Assembly: GCA_910584865.1 (NCBI GenBank)
Contig: CAJUCE010000003.1
Location: forward strand, 1-64,000
Reading direction: 5' to 3'
DNA from: an uncultured Acetatifactor sp.
GTDB taxonomy: Bacteria > Bacillota > Clostridia > Lachnospirales > Lachnospiraceae
DNA length: 64,000 nucleotides
Position 1 is the first letter of the stretch. Each line of letters begins with the position of its first letter. Both the position numbers and the translations under genes were made by a program. The notes under the pieces are model-generated. The model ran no database searches and was not told the DNA's origin. It was given only the letters and a program-made list of their open reading frames with translations. Below are positions 16,916-25,781 of the stretch, in pieces.

Positions 16916-18295
16916 TCAATCCAGGGCATGCAGGAACAGCCCGCTGCGCAGTTTGGGCTCAAACCAGGTGGATTTCGGCGGCATCAGCCTCCCCGCGTCC
17001 GCCACGGCGAAGAGCTCCGCCATGGAGGTGGGGTACATGGAAAACGCCACTGCCAGGCCTGTCCTGCTCTGCCCCGTACAATTGCATCCTTCTGCGCCGG
17101 AACCGTCCTGCTTTACCTGCCCATTCCCGGCGCTGTTTTCCGCCGTGGAAGCGTCCCGCTCCATCCGCACCCTGCGCTCCAGTTCCTTCAAGCCCCGGAT
17201 ACCGCCCACAAAATCAATACGCTTGTCCGTCTTGGGATCCTGTATGCCAAGAACGGGGCCAAGGAGGTGGTTCTGCAGCAGAGAGACATCCAGTCCGTCC
17301 ACCGCATCCTCCGACAAAATGGCGGGCCTTGCCGTGAGACAGTACCATGCGCCGTCCAGGAACATGCCGAACTGCCCCTTCCGCCGGGGACGGTACGGCG
17401 CTTCCGGCGCGCTTTCCACCTGGAAAGCTTCGGAAACCTTCTCCAGAAACGCCTCTTTCCCATAACCGTTCAAATCGCGCACTACACGGTTGTAATCCAT
17501 AATATGCAGTTCCTCGTCAGGAAACAGCACGGAGAGGAAATAGTTAAATTCCTCCTCCCCGGTGTAATCCGGTTTGGCCTTCCGGCGCATCAGTCCTACC
17601 TTTACCGCGGAGGCACAGCGGTGATGGCCGTCTGCAATATAGATGGAATCCATCTGCGCAAACCGCTGCCGAATGGCGGCAAACGCAGCCCCTTCTTCCA
17701 TGGAATTCTCTTCTTCCATGGAATTCTTTTCTTCCATTATTACCCACACCTTGTGTCCGATGCCGTCCTCCGACACAAAGGCACAGGCCGGAGCCTCCCT
17801 CTTCACCGCGCCTATAATCTCACGAAGCGCCGGATCCGCCCGGTATGCCAGAAAAATAGGCCCCGTCTGCATATTGCACACATCCACATGGCGGATTCTG
17901 TCCTGTTCCTTGTCCGCCCGAGTATTTTCATGCTTTTTAATAATGTTATTCAGATAGTCATCTATGGAAGCGCAGGCTACGATCCCCGTCTGGCTCCTGC
18001 CGTTCATAGTGAGCTCATACAGATAATAACAGGGCTGTCCCTCTTTCACGAACCGTCCTTGGGCTATCTGCTGCAGCAGGAGAGAAGCCGCACGCCGGTA
18101 CACTTCCTCCGCATAAGTGTCCACCTCCGGACCGAAGCCTGTCTCCGCGCGGTCTATGGCGAGAAAGGAATCGGGACTACGCCTGACCTCCTCCGCGGCC
18201 TCCTCCCTGTTATATACGTCATAGGGCAGAGCGGCGATTCTGCTTTCCAGTCCCGGTGCAGGGCGGTAAGCGGAAAATGGTCTGATATTTGCCAT
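16916..18295 (-). CDS. DUF1015 family protein
   Basis: A 459-residue soluble protein of the DUF1015 family. The N-terminal RPFSAYRPAPGLESRIAALP and the central IADGHHRCASAVKV (about residue 223) are family hallmarks. In many Clostridia the gene accompanies serine-biosynthesis genes; here it stands alone. Its reaction is not known. Two inserts look non-conserved: an in-frame 18-bp repeat giving NSMEE twice at about residues 186-199, and a Gly/Ser/Asn-rich block at about 382-410. The first uses the same repeat type as the ABC exporter at the window end. Confidence 0.8.
   Translation of the reverse strand: MANIRPFSAYRPAPGLESRIAALPYDVYNREEAAEEVRRSPDSFLAIDRAETGFGPEVDTYAEEVYRRAASLLLQQIAQGRFVKEGQPCYYLYELTMNGRSQTGIVACASIDDYLNNIIKKHENTRADKEQDRIRHVDVCNMQTGPIFLAYRADPALREIIGAVKREAPACAFVSEDGIGHKVWVIMEEKNSMEEENSMEEGAAFAAIRQRFAQMDSIYIADGHHRCASAVKVGLMRRKAKPDYTGEEEFNYFLSVLFPDEELHIMDYNRVVRDLNGYGKEAFLEKVSEAFQVESAPEAPYRPRRKGQFGMFLDGAWYCLTARPAILSEDAVDGLDVSLLQNHLLGPVLGIQDPKTDKRIDFVGGIRGLKELERRVRMERDASTAENSAGNGQVKQDGSGAEGCNCTGQSRTGLAVAFSMYPTSMAELFAVADAGRLMPPKSTWFEPKLRSGLFLHALD
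17694..17735 (-). repeat. 18-bp in-frame minisatellite inside the DUF1015 gene
   Basis: The plus-strand pattern TCTTCCATGGAATTC recurs at 17694 and 17712, and its first part again at 17730, with an exact period of 18 bp. It encodes S-M-E-E-E/K-N hexapeptides. The same periodicity and core (TCTTCC..GGA.T) occur at 63036-63161. Confidence 0.8.
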
Positions 18296-18365
18296 CTTTT
18301 CGTTCCTCTTTTCTTATCCTTTTTATCTTATCCTTTATATGTCCGCAATTCTGTACTGCTGAAAT

Positions 18366-18482
18366 TTACTGATTCCTTTTACGGGCCTTTGCATCGGCAA
18401 ACCTCCAAACCACATTGTCCACCCAGAAAGTGATGAAAAAATCAGCAATCTCCGCAATTCCGTTTACAATAAAATCAAACAT
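18366..18482 (-). CDS. 38-residue small membrane-associated protein
   Basis: A short open frame with a strong AAGGAGA ribosome site 5 bases before the ATG at 18482. It encodes MFDFIVNGIAEIADFFITFW and then a basic end (AKARKRNQ). The first 28 residues are hydrophobic and aromatic with a few acidic residues, consistent with an amphipathic or membrane helix. The last third carries five Lys/Arg residues, likely cytosolic. It lies between DUF1266 and DUF1015 on their strand. Function unknown. The start signal and composition argue that it is real. Confidence 0.6.
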   Translation of the reverse strand: MFDFIVNGIAEIADFFITFWVDNVVWRFADAKARKRNQ

Positions 18483-18588
18483 GTCAGTCTCCTTTTTATT
18501 TGCCATACATCTATCACCGTTATTTTCCAGCAAACGTATCACCTTTATTTTCCGACAAACGATTCCGAGATCCAGTCTCGATATTCAT

Positions 18589-19434
18589 TTACTCTGCCGG
18601 CTCATACCACATGCCGCTTCCCCAGGCAGTACCGTCCTCCATCAGAATCCGGACAAGCCGCGTCCAAAGTTCCAGTCCCTTATTCAGTTCAGGCAATTTG
18701 GAACCATGGCGAAAATCCCAGTACAGCTCGCCGCACACCAGGCTGACCGCAAAATCCGCCCAGTTTTCGAAAGCCCGGGCCTGGACGATCCAGTGCTCCG
18801 CCAGTTCGTCCAGTTCTCCCCTGTCCAGTATCCCGCAGGCGTATCCTGTCCGCAGATGCCCCACGCACTCGCAGATATCCCAGGCCAGATAACCCTTATG
18901 CCCCACAATCGGATAGAACTGGGCGGAAAAATTCCGGGCCGCCTGAAAAAATCCTGCTGCATCCTCATTCAGCTCGGCCATGTCAAACGGAGGCCGGTTT
19001 TCCCAGAACCCCACAAAGTCCAGGTACTGGCTATGGCAGCAAATCTCTTTCCTGCAAAATTCCAGCAATGACTGCCCATCTGTAATACCAAACACTTTTT
19101 CCAAGTGGGCCCGGCACTCCGCCTCTGCCTCTGGGGCAGCACATCGGGGCAGGGTGGTAAAATAATCCGGACAGTCCTGGGACGGGCCGGGAATGCCGGG
19201 AGTCCTGCGCAGGGCAGAAATACCTGCAAGCAAAGCGATAAACTGCTCCCGGCTGCAGGGCCTGGATTCCGGAATCCCCTTCCCGCGCAATTCGTCGGAC
19301 AGAGCCTGAACAGCCTGAGCCAACCCGGTTTCATAGGGGTGAAAATCCTTCAGCTCCCCGGTGGTATCCGGTTTGAAATCCGGTTTCCTTTCCGGGGACT
19401 TGTCTTCATTCTTAAATCGGTCAAATATGCCCAT
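18589..19434 (-). CDS. DUF1266 domain protein
   Basis: A 281-residue soluble protein. The C-terminal half (GYLAWDICECVGHLRTGYAC, then a Trp/Ala-rich run and GELYWDFRHGS) matches the DUF1266 pattern seen in YbeR/YbeU-like proteins, whose function is unknown. The N-terminal 35 residues are charged and Pro-rich. The start has GAGGAGG at ideal spacing. It is followed by the 38-residue gene on the same strand and is divergent from the methyltransferase gene. Confidence 0.65.
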   Translation of the reverse strand: MGIFDRFKNEDKSPERKPDFKPDTTGELKDFHPYETGLAQAVQALSDELRGKGIPESRPCSREQFIALLAGISALRRTPGIPGPSQDCPDYFTTLPRCAAPEAEAECRAHLEKVFGITDGQSLLEFCRKEICCHSQYLDFVGFWENRPPFDMAELNEDAAGFFQAARNFSAQFYPIVGHKGYLAWDICECVGHLRTGYACGILDRGELDELAEHWIVQARAFENWADFAVSLVCGELYWDFRHGSKLPELNKGLELWTRLVRILMEDGTAWGSGMWYEPAE

Positions 19435-19568
19435 CTTTATGCCTCCTCAGAAACAGAAGTTCTTTTCCTTATCTATACATTTTATCAAAAATATCTGTAC
19501 TTAACAAGCATCTGGTGATAAACTATATTAGAAAATATTTTGCGTATAAAACAGAAGGGAGCCAAACC

Positions 19569-20408
19569 ATGGAATTCGAGAAGACATTTGACAATGCAGC
19601 GTTGGATTATGACGCAAGCCGCCCCGCCTATCCGGAGGAGCTGTACGCGGACATCCTCCGTTACAAAGCCGTCGGTTCCGACAGCCGCATACTGGAAATC
19701 GGCATGGGGACCGGAAAGGCCGCGGCTCCTTTCCTTGCCGCAGGATGCATCTTTACCGGAATCGAGCCCGGGGGCAATCTGGCTGCCCTTGCCAGCGAAA
19801 GGTTTGGTAAATTTGACAACTTTTCCTGCCTGAACCTGACTTTGCAGGATTATGACTGTCCGGAGGGCTCTTACGATTTGATTTACGCCGCCACGGCATT
19901 TCACTGGATTCCGGAAGAATACGGCTATAAAAGAGTTTTTGAGCTGCTAAAAAGCGGCGGTGCCTTCGCCAGATTCGCCTACCATGCAGGGCCGGACAGG
20001 GGCAGGGAAACGCTTGCGGAGCAGATTCAGGCGCTTTACGCAAAGTATATGCCCCCCAAAAACCGGGACAGACTGCCTTCGAAAACCGGTTCGGAAGAAA
20101 AAGTGCCCTGCCGGGAAACGAAACCCGCCGGGAAGCACCGGGAATTTTCGGAGCAGGATGCAGAGGCTCTCAGTGTCATTCCGTTAAAATACGGTTTTGT
20201 CCAGACCCGTTACAGCCTGTACCATGTAACGAAAGACTTCACGGCGGAGGAGTATATGGCGTTGCTGCGGACCTATCCGGACCACATGGCCCTGGACGAG
20301 CACTGCAGGAAGAAGCTTTTTGAGGGAATCCATTCCGCTATCCTGCAAAACGGCGGCACCATCACCGTCTATTATACCATGGATTTGGAGCTGGCCCGGA
20401 AACCATAA
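19569..20408 (+). CDS. class I SAM-dependent methyltransferase
   Basis: A 279-residue methyltransferase. Motif I is ILEIGMGTGKAAAPF (about residue 43), with EPGGNLAALA as motif II and YDLIYAATAFHWIPEE as the post-I/motif IV region, similar to the UbiE/YcgJ-type small-molecule methyltransferases. Near residues 160-190 a charged, Lys/Arg/Pro-rich stretch interrupts the fold. ATG at 19569 is chosen because AAGGGAG precedes it; the longer frame to 19515 lacks a site. A tandem repeat array follows the stop. The substrate is unknown. Confidence 0.78.
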   Translation: MEFEKTFDNAALDYDASRPAYPEELYADILRYKAVGSDSRILEIGMGTGKAAAPFLAAGCIFTGIEPGGNLAALASERFGKFDNFSCLNLTLQDYDCPEGSYDLIYAATAFHWIPEEYGYKRVFELLKSGGAFARFAYHAGPDRGRETLAEQIQALYAKYMPPKNRDRLPSKTGSEEKVPCRETKPAGKHREFSEQDAEALSVIPLKYGFVQTRYSLYHVTKDFTAEEYMALLRTYPDHMALDEHCRKKLFEGIHSAILQNGGTITVYYTMDLELARKP

Positions 20409-20440
20409 ACCTGGAACAAGCGGCCGGAAAGCTGAAGTCC

Positions 20441-20605
20441 GGGGCTGTGGCCAGAAGCCTGACAGCCTGGGACTGTGACCGAAGGAAGCATAAAGCCCGG
20501 GGCTGTGGTCAGAAGCCTGAAAGCCTAGGGCTGTGACCGAAGGAAGCATAAAGCCTGGGCTGTAGTCAGAAGCCTTAAACCAGAACCGCAGCCAGAAGCC
20601 TGCAA
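20441..20605. repeat. 58-bp intergenic tandem repeat built of two 29-bp halves
   Basis: GGGCTGTGG..CAGAAGCCTGA blocks begin at 20442, 20500 and 20557, alternating with GGGCTGTGACCGAAGGAAGC blocks at about 20470 and 20528. The two half-units are diverged copies of each other. About 2.5 full units fill the space between the methyltransferase and the next gene. No spacer variation of CRISPR type is present. Confidence 0.75.
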
Positions 20606-20651
20606 AAAAGGGAGCAGACTATCCCGAAAAATGAAAAGTGAGGTTAGAATT

Positions 20652-20936
20652 ATGACAGACGAAAACAGAAAAATATTGGAACGCATCAATGCCTATGCGG
20701 AGAATGTTCTGGGAGAAATTGACCCGCAGAAAATCCAGGTCTCCGTCCAGTTGGAAAAGCTCAGACCTGTGATGGAGGAAATCGCCGCGGAGCAGGGTGC
20801 CACCCTGGAGGATGTGTTTATCCTGTACATGGATCTCCAGAGCGAAGCTTCCTGCGCCACGAACCAGAAGCTGAAGGACAGCCTGCAGGACATTAACGAC
20901 GGCTTTGACGGCGGTTCCCCGCTGCTGTTCCGCTAA
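20652..20936 (+). CDS. hypothetical protein, 94 residues
   Basis: A small acidic helical protein starting MTDENRKILERI. The ATG at 20652 has GAGG 8 bases upstream; an upstream in-frame ATG at 20631 is possible. It has no membrane segment and no recognised motif. A hairpin terminator follows at 20971. The Glu/Asp/Gln-rich helices suggest a helical bundle or coiled-coil partner protein. Function unknown. Confidence 0.55.
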   Translation: MTDENRKILERINAYAENVLGEIDPQKIQVSVQLEKLRPVMEEIAAEQGATLEDVFILYMDLQSEASCATNQKLKDSLQDINDGFDGGSPLLFR

Positions 20937-20970
20937 AAGATATTCCGAAATCTATTCGATGTGTTATATA

Positions 20971-21018
20971 TTGCCGCTGTAGAAGAGATACAATTCCTGC
21001 AGCGGCAACATTTTGTTT
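20971..21018 (+). terminator. rho-independent terminator
   Basis: TTGCCGCTG (20971-20979) pairs with CAGCGGCAA (21000-21008) and is followed by CATTTTGTTT. It ends the transcript of the 94-residue gene. Confidence 0.6.
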
Positions 21019-21049
21019 GCCGATATAGTTTTGAGACTGCCGTTTATAA

Positions 21050-21352
21050 ATAAATGTTGGATTTTATTTTGCTTATGTACATACTAAACAGCTTCTTCTG
21101 AACCAGGAATACCGGGAACTGCTGGACGCCTATGTTGCCCTTGCGAAAAAAGCGGGCAAGAAGAGGGACACCATTTTTGCCCACTGTAACCTTACTGCCG
21201 GCCTTTTAAGGCACCTGCAGGGAAACGGCTCCGACAGGCTCGGGGCGGCAACGGAGGGTGCCGTGATGTTTTCCATGCCTGCGATTCCATCAGCTATAAG
21301 CCGGGACACAGAAGGAAGTGTGACAAGCTGTAAAAGATTACTACACCAGTAA
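21050..21352 (+). pseudogene. coding-like remnant upstream of the decayed recombinase
   Basis: An open frame of about 100 codons without a convincing start. The first part (EYRELLDAYVALAKKAGKKR) looks like a real helical protein, then the composition loosens. It precedes the recombinase fragment on the same strand and may be the degraded N-terminal half of the same gene, but I cannot show this. Confidence 0.35.
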
Positions 21353-21365
21353 TTTTCAGAGTACT

Positions 21366-21480
21366 ATACAGCACCGGGAATGCGGACGAATGAGGCAAGA
21401 CTGCTGGCATGGGATGACGTCAGGCTGGAAGAGGGGGTCATCAGCATCAGGCAGTCAAAAGGTTTCATCCCTCTTCCGGC
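21366..21480 (+). pseudogene. tyrosine recombinase (integrase) fragment
   Basis: The frame from 21380 reads MRTNEARLLAWDDVRLEEGV and continues ISIRQSKGFIPLP, which is the start of the catalytic domain of phage-type integrases (the RxSE-like box, then the W-D-V and K-G motifs). The preceding YSTG lies one base out of frame, so a single-base insertion has occurred. The usual GKDR between KG and the following PLP is deleted, and everything beyond, including the HxxR and Tyr boxes, is missing. The fragment runs into the 3' end of the GH127 gene. Confidence 0.7.
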
Positions 21481-23411
21481 ATCCACACCCGCATCTGGTT
21501 TTCACCCCGGTTTGCCCATGCATAATAGGGAATAGCCCTGATACGTACCTTCTCCCTCACCGGAGGCTTTTCGCTGTACAGTTCCTCTCCGCCGCATATC
21601 CTGCAGCCATCTACATCAATAAGCACATTTCCTTTTAAAATCCCTTCTTCACACATATGGGATTCCGCCTTCAGCTCTCTGGAAATCCGCAGGCTCTGGA
21701 GCGGTCCTTCGTTGTCAGCTCCCTCAAAACAGTACACCACAGGCCCCCGCATCAACGCCACACAGCCCGCGTCCTCCCGTACAAGGGGATTGGCGTATAC
21801 CCTGCGCACCTCCATGGGGAACTGCAGCTCCACCACGTCTCCGGCATTCCATTTTCTGTCCAGATATACATAGCCCTTTTTCGTCAACTCCCCGGCATCT
21901 ACCGGCTTCCCGTTGACAGTCAGCTCCGTATCGTCCTTCCTAAAATCCACATAATAAGGAATATGAATGGCAAGGGTAAAACTTTCTTCTGTTTTGGGTG
22001 TCACACGATAAAGGACTTTTCCCTCCCACGGATAACTGGTCTCCATGGCGATATCCGCCTTCTTCAGCTCTGCCTTCTGTCCGATATACAGATGGGAATA
22101 AACCGCGGTATCACTCTCACTGAAACAGTACTTTCCTAGGGAAGCGATCAACCTCACCAGATTTGTGGGACAGCAGGCGCAGGCATACCATCCGGGCCTC
22201 TCCGGCAGAGAATGGCGATACCCAAACAGCTTTCCGGATACTCCGGGCTCGCATTCCAGAGGATTGACATAGAAATACCGCTTTCCGTCCAGCTGCATGC
22301 GGCTGATGGTACTGTTGTACAGTTCTTTCTCCATGATATCCGCATAGACGCCGTCCATCTCCGACTCCAGCATCCGGTGGGCGAAAAATATCATGGCAAT
22401 AGAAGCACATGTCTCCGCGTATGCCATATCATTCGGCAGCTCATAATTGTTGGAAAATGCCTCTCCCTCCGGGTTACCGCCGATTCCCCCGGTAATATAG
22501 AGCTTGCGGTTCACGATATTGTCCCAAAGAGTGCGGCATGCCTGATACAGACGCCCGTCCCCGTCTGTTCCCGCCAGGTCCGCCATTGCCGTATACATAT
22601 ACAGAGCCCGCACTGCGTGACCTACGGCTTCTTTCTGCTCGTAAATGGTCTGATGAGCCTGATTATAGCTTACATCCAGTTCTTCTGTATTGTATTGTCC
22701 CCAGTGCTGCCATCCTCTCTTTATTTTTTCCTCGTAAAAATAGTTCGGATTTTTGCCTCTTTCCTCCAGAAAATACCTGGCCATATCCTTGTACTTTTCT
22801 TTACCCGTAGCATGATAGAGCTTCATCAGGCCGATTTCCACTTCCTGATGTCCGGGAAAACCATGTTCCTTCCCTTCCTCCGACCCAAACCTCCCGATGA
22901 TATGATCCGCCAGCCGTTCCGTCACCTGCAATAGCCTGTCCTTTCCAGTGGCTTCAGCATAGGCCACGGCAGCCTCCATCATATGCCCCGCACAATACAG
23001 TTCATGACATTCATGAAGATTCTGCCACCGGTGCCCCGGCTCCTTGACAATGAAATAGGTATCCAGATAGCCGTCGGGCTGCTGTGCCTTCGCGATAATC
23101 TCTATGATCTCATCCGCTCTTTCCTCCAGATCCGGATCCGGCTTCACTGACAGAGAATAGGCTACACCCTCCAACCACTTGGCCAGATCACTGTCCTGAA
23201 ATACCATTCCATAATACTCTCCCTCTTTTAGTCCTGCTGCAATACGGAAATTCTCGATGGCGTGGCTCTTTGGCACACCCGGGACTTCGTCGTTCAGCAC
23301 CCGCTCCTGAAAGGGTATGACGATATCCGTCACTTTCTCCTGGAGCCCTGACCAGAAAGAGTCCACGATCTTTACCTGATTGACTTTGATTTCATCTGCT
23401 TCTTTTTTCAT
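21465..23411 (-). CDS. glycoside hydrolase family 127 (beta-L-arabinofuranosidase-like)
   Basis: A 648-residue cytosolic enzyme, with no signal peptide, of the GH127 family that removes beta-L-arabinofuranosyl units from plant glycans and glycoproteins. The (alpha/alpha)6 barrel carries the conserved YAETC motif (about residue 365), and the zinc/nucleophile cysteines lie in ACACCPTN (about 431). A beta-sandwich region follows. The family-typical ITGGIGG block is also present. GGAG precedes the start. The gene overlaps a recombinase remnant at its 3' end, hinting at acquisition or rearrangement here. It may be co-transcribed after MATE and AlkD-like. No sugar transporter is adjacent. Confidence 0.88.
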   Translation of the reverse strand: MKKEADEIKVNQVKIVDSFWSGLQEKVTDIVIPFQERVLNDEVPGVPKSHAIENFRIAAGLKEGEYYGMVFQDSDLAKWLEGVAYSLSVKPDPDLEERADEIIEIIAKAQQPDGYLDTYFIVKEPGHRWQNLHECHELYCAGHMMEAAVAYAEATGKDRLLQVTERLADHIIGRFGSEEGKEHGFPGHQEVEIGLMKLYHATGKEKYKDMARYFLEERGKNPNYFYEEKIKRGWQHWGQYNTEELDVSYNQAHQTIYEQKEAVGHAVRALYMYTAMADLAGTDGDGRLYQACRTLWDNIVNRKLYITGGIGGNPEGEAFSNNYELPNDMAYAETCASIAMIFFAHRMLESEMDGVYADIMEKELYNSTISRMQLDGKRYFYVNPLECEPGVSGKLFGYRHSLPERPGWYACACCPTNLVRLIASLGKYCFSESDTAVYSHLYIGQKAELKKADIAMETSYPWEGKVLYRVTPKTEESFTLAIHIPYYVDFRKDDTELTVNGKPVDAGELTKKGYVYLDRKWNAGDVVELQFPMEVRRVYANPLVREDAGCVALMRGPVVYCFEGADNEGPLQSLRISRELKAESHMCEEGILKGNVLIDVDGCRICGGEELYSEKPPVREKVRIRAIPYYAWANRGENQMRVWMPEEG

Positions 23412-23473
23412 TCTATTTTCTCCTATTCCGCTTCAGTGGCTTTTCTTCAATCGTATGACAATGCCCGGGTCGC

Positions 23474-24859
23474 TCAGTTTCCGTTTGCAGAGACAGCGTT
23501 TTGTTCCATCTCCTTTAACTCCCTCACCACCATCACTACAATGGCCTGGGTCAAAACAAAGGTCAGTAAATCCGCCACAGGCTGGGCCAGCTGTAACCCC
23601 AATATACCAAAATATTCCGGCAGAATCAGGATAGCGGGGATGAAAAACAGCCCCTGCTTGCCGATGGCTGTCAGCGTAGCCCGAAAGCTGTAGCCGATGG
23701 ACTGGGTCAGCATATTGCCAATGATGGTAAAAGCCTGCACCGGCAGCAAAGCGCACTGCATTTTCAAAGCCAGCGCCCCGATTCTCACCACCTCCGCATC
23801 TTCCCTGCGAAACATACGCAGAATGGGACCGGCGATAAGGAACATGACCACCCCCATCACAAGTAAAAATACAAAGGCTACCTTTCTGCAGAAAAAATAT
23901 GCCTCCAGCACCCTGCCGTACTTTTTCGCCCCGAAATTGAAACCGCACACCGGCTGAAAACCCTGTCCGAAGCCAATCAATGCGGAATTGATGAACATCA
24001 TAATCCTGGTGACGATAGACATGGCGGCCACTGCCGCATCTCCGAAGCCGGACGCGGCTACATTCAACAGCACGGAAGCCAGGCTGGCCAGTCCCTGGCG
24101 TCCCAAAGTCGGCATACCGGCAGATAAAATTTCCTTATACACCCATCCTTTCAAGGTAAAAAATTTCGGATGCGGCTTCAGCACATTCCCGGAGCGAACC
24201 ACCAGCGTCAGCAGTATCAAAAAGCTGATAAACTGGCTGATAATCGTGGCAATGGCCGCCCCGGAAATCCCCATCTTAAATCCAAAAATCAATATTGGAT
24301 CCAATACCACATTCAATACACCTCCTGCGGTAATCCCCATCATGGACAGAGCGGCGTTTCCCTGGGAACGCAGATGATTGTTAAAAACAAAGGATACTGT
24401 CATATAGGGAGCTGCGATCAATATGTACTGCCCGTAATCCCTGGCATAAGGAGCAATGGTCTCCGTGGCCCCCAGCACGCGCACCAGAGAGTCAATATTC
24501 CATACACCGAAAACTGCCAGCAGCAGCCCGAAGACAAATGCTGTATACACTGCTGTGGAACAGGCTCTCTGGGCTTTTTCATCCGACTTCTCACCCAGCA
24601 TGCGCGACATATAATTGCCGCTACCCATTCCCAATGTAAATCCGATCGCCTGTATCATGGCCATCAGGGAAAAATTGACTCCCACCGCTCCTGAAGCGCT
24701 GGTGCTGAGCTGACTGACAAAAAAAGTATCCGCCATATTATAAATGGATGTGATCAACATACTGATAATTGTCGGAACGGCCAGACTCGGAATCAGACGA
24801 TTCACCGGTGTCTCCACCATCATCCTGTATTTCTCTTCATATGTCATTTCATGGCGCAT
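23474..24859 (-). CDS. MATE family efflux transporter
   Basis: A 461-residue membrane protein with about twelve hydrophobic segments and two homologous halves, of the multidrug and toxin extrusion family (cation/drug antiport). PSLAVPTIISMLITSIYNMAD at the N-terminus and FGQGFQPVCGFNFGAKKYGR at mid-protein are diagnostic. GGAGG precedes the ATG. It starts 51 bases after the AlkD-like gene. The second MATE gene, at 56185, is clearly different in sequence. Confidence 0.88.
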   Translation of the reverse strand: MRHEMTYEEKYRMMVETPVNRLIPSLAVPTIISMLITSIYNMADTFFVSQLSTSASGAVGVNFSLMAMIQAIGFTLGMGSGNYMSRMLGEKSDEKAQRACSTAVYTAFVFGLLLAVFGVWNIDSLVRVLGATETIAPYARDYGQYILIAAPYMTVSFVFNNHLRSQGNAALSMMGITAGGVLNVVLDPILIFGFKMGISGAAIATIISQFISFLILLTLVVRSGNVLKPHPKFFTLKGWVYKEILSAGMPTLGRQGLASLASVLLNVAASGFGDAAVAAMSIVTRIMMFINSALIGFGQGFQPVCGFNFGAKKYGRVLEAYFFCRKVAFVFLLVMGVVMFLIAGPILRMFRREDAEVVRIGALALKMQCALLPVQAFTIIGNMLTQSIGYSFRATLTAIGKQGLFFIPAILILPEYFGILGLQLAQPVADLLTFVLTQAIVVMVVRELKEMEQNAVSANGN

Positions 24860-24910
24860 TTTGCTTCCTCCGTATAAAATTTCCCATGACTGCTCATCTC
24901 CCGTCGGTCC

Positions 24911-25528
24911 TCAAAAGATAAACTTCCCCGCCAGAGAATAGACCTGCTGCACTCTTTTCGATGAGGTATCCCACCGTCCCAACTCCCGGGCTACAGACGC
25001 CGGATGTTTTCTGCTGATATCCCGCAGTGCGTTGCCGGCAGATTTTCTCACATACTCACTGGTATCTTCCCTTTGGCCGGCAAGAAGTTCTATTGCAGTC
25101 TCCGGATTTTCGTTAAAATAAGGGCGGTTTGTCCATACCCGCAGCCCTTCCGAAGGCGCCCGCCGGATATTGGGGTGATCTCCCTTCATCCATTCCCTGA
25201 TCAGAGGCAATGCCTGCTCATATCCGATAATCTTGCAATGGTTGTCAAATGCCATGGCCAGGACTTCCTGTACCTTCCAGTTCTTGTGACGGCTAACTGT
25301 CTCTTTGAGGAAATCCAGTGCATCCGGATACAAATGCGCACAATATCCCAGAAGCAGTACTCCGATCTCCTGGATCTGAAAATTGTCCGAACGATATAAA
25401 GTATAGCCCATCTCATGGCATTCCTCCAGAGAAGAGGACTGATAATACTTTTTCGCTTCCGTTTTTACCATCTTCAGACTGTCTCTTTCCGGTATGACTT
25501 CTTCCAAATATGTCACATAATCATTCAT
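24911..25528 (-). CDS. DNA alkylation repair protein (AlkD-like, HEAT-repeat)
   Basis: A 205-residue all-helical protein with HEAT-like repeats. RSDNFQIQEIGVLLLGYCA, KNWKVQEVLAMAFD and HPNIRRAPSEGLRVW are typical of the AlkC/AlkD glycosylase superfamily, which removes N3/N7-alkylated purines without base flipping. Whether this shorter member is catalytic is unknown. GGTGGAGA lies before the ATG. It is probably the first gene of a transcript continuing into MATE and GH127. Confidence 0.75.
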   Translation of the reverse strand: MNDYVTYLEEVIPERDSLKMVKTEAKKYYQSSSLEECHEMGYTLYRSDNFQIQEIGVLLLGYCAHLYPDALDFLKETVSRHKNWKVQEVLAMAFDNHCKIIGYEQALPLIREWMKGDHPNIRRAPSEGLRVWTNRPYFNENPETAIELLAGQREDTSEYVRKSAGNALRDISRKHPASVARELGRWDTSSKRVQQVYSLAGKFIF

Positions 25529-25710
25529 TCCGTCTCCACCGGCTCTGTCCTTTCTATCATGTTATAATCAAAGAAATGAATTCCTGCTCTGCCTTCCTGT
25601 GCCCGCTACCTTTTCAATTTCCTGCTTTCTCAATATTTTATATCAACTGGAAGATAAATACAAGCTTATTCAATCTTAATTAATCACTTCACTTTGTGCA
25701 TGGACTGCTT

Positions 25711-25758
25711 TTACAATAAAAACACCATATGCAGGAGTTTTATTTCCTACATATGGTG
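25711..25758 (-). terminator. rho-independent terminator of the gap-pgk-tpiA operon
   Basis: CACCATATG (25723-25731) pairs with CATATGGTG (25750-25758), extended by AGGA/TCCT across one mismatch. On the minus strand it is followed by TTTTTATTGT. It lies just after tpiA. Confidence 0.85.
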
Positions 25759-25781
25759 CTGCTTGTTGTGCCATTTACTGT

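Noticed and set aside
16847..18433. 528-codon plus-strand frame over the DUF1015 gene
   Set aside because: A shadow frame: the composition is rich in Arg, Pro, His and Cys, and the minus-strand protein has clear family motifs.
20184..20549. 121-codon minus frame across the methyltransferase end and the 58-bp repeat
   Set aside because: It is created by the tandem repeat and antisense codons; no start signal.
20441..20605. CRISPR array
   Set aside because: The alternating half-units are related to each other, not unique spacers; no cas genes are present.
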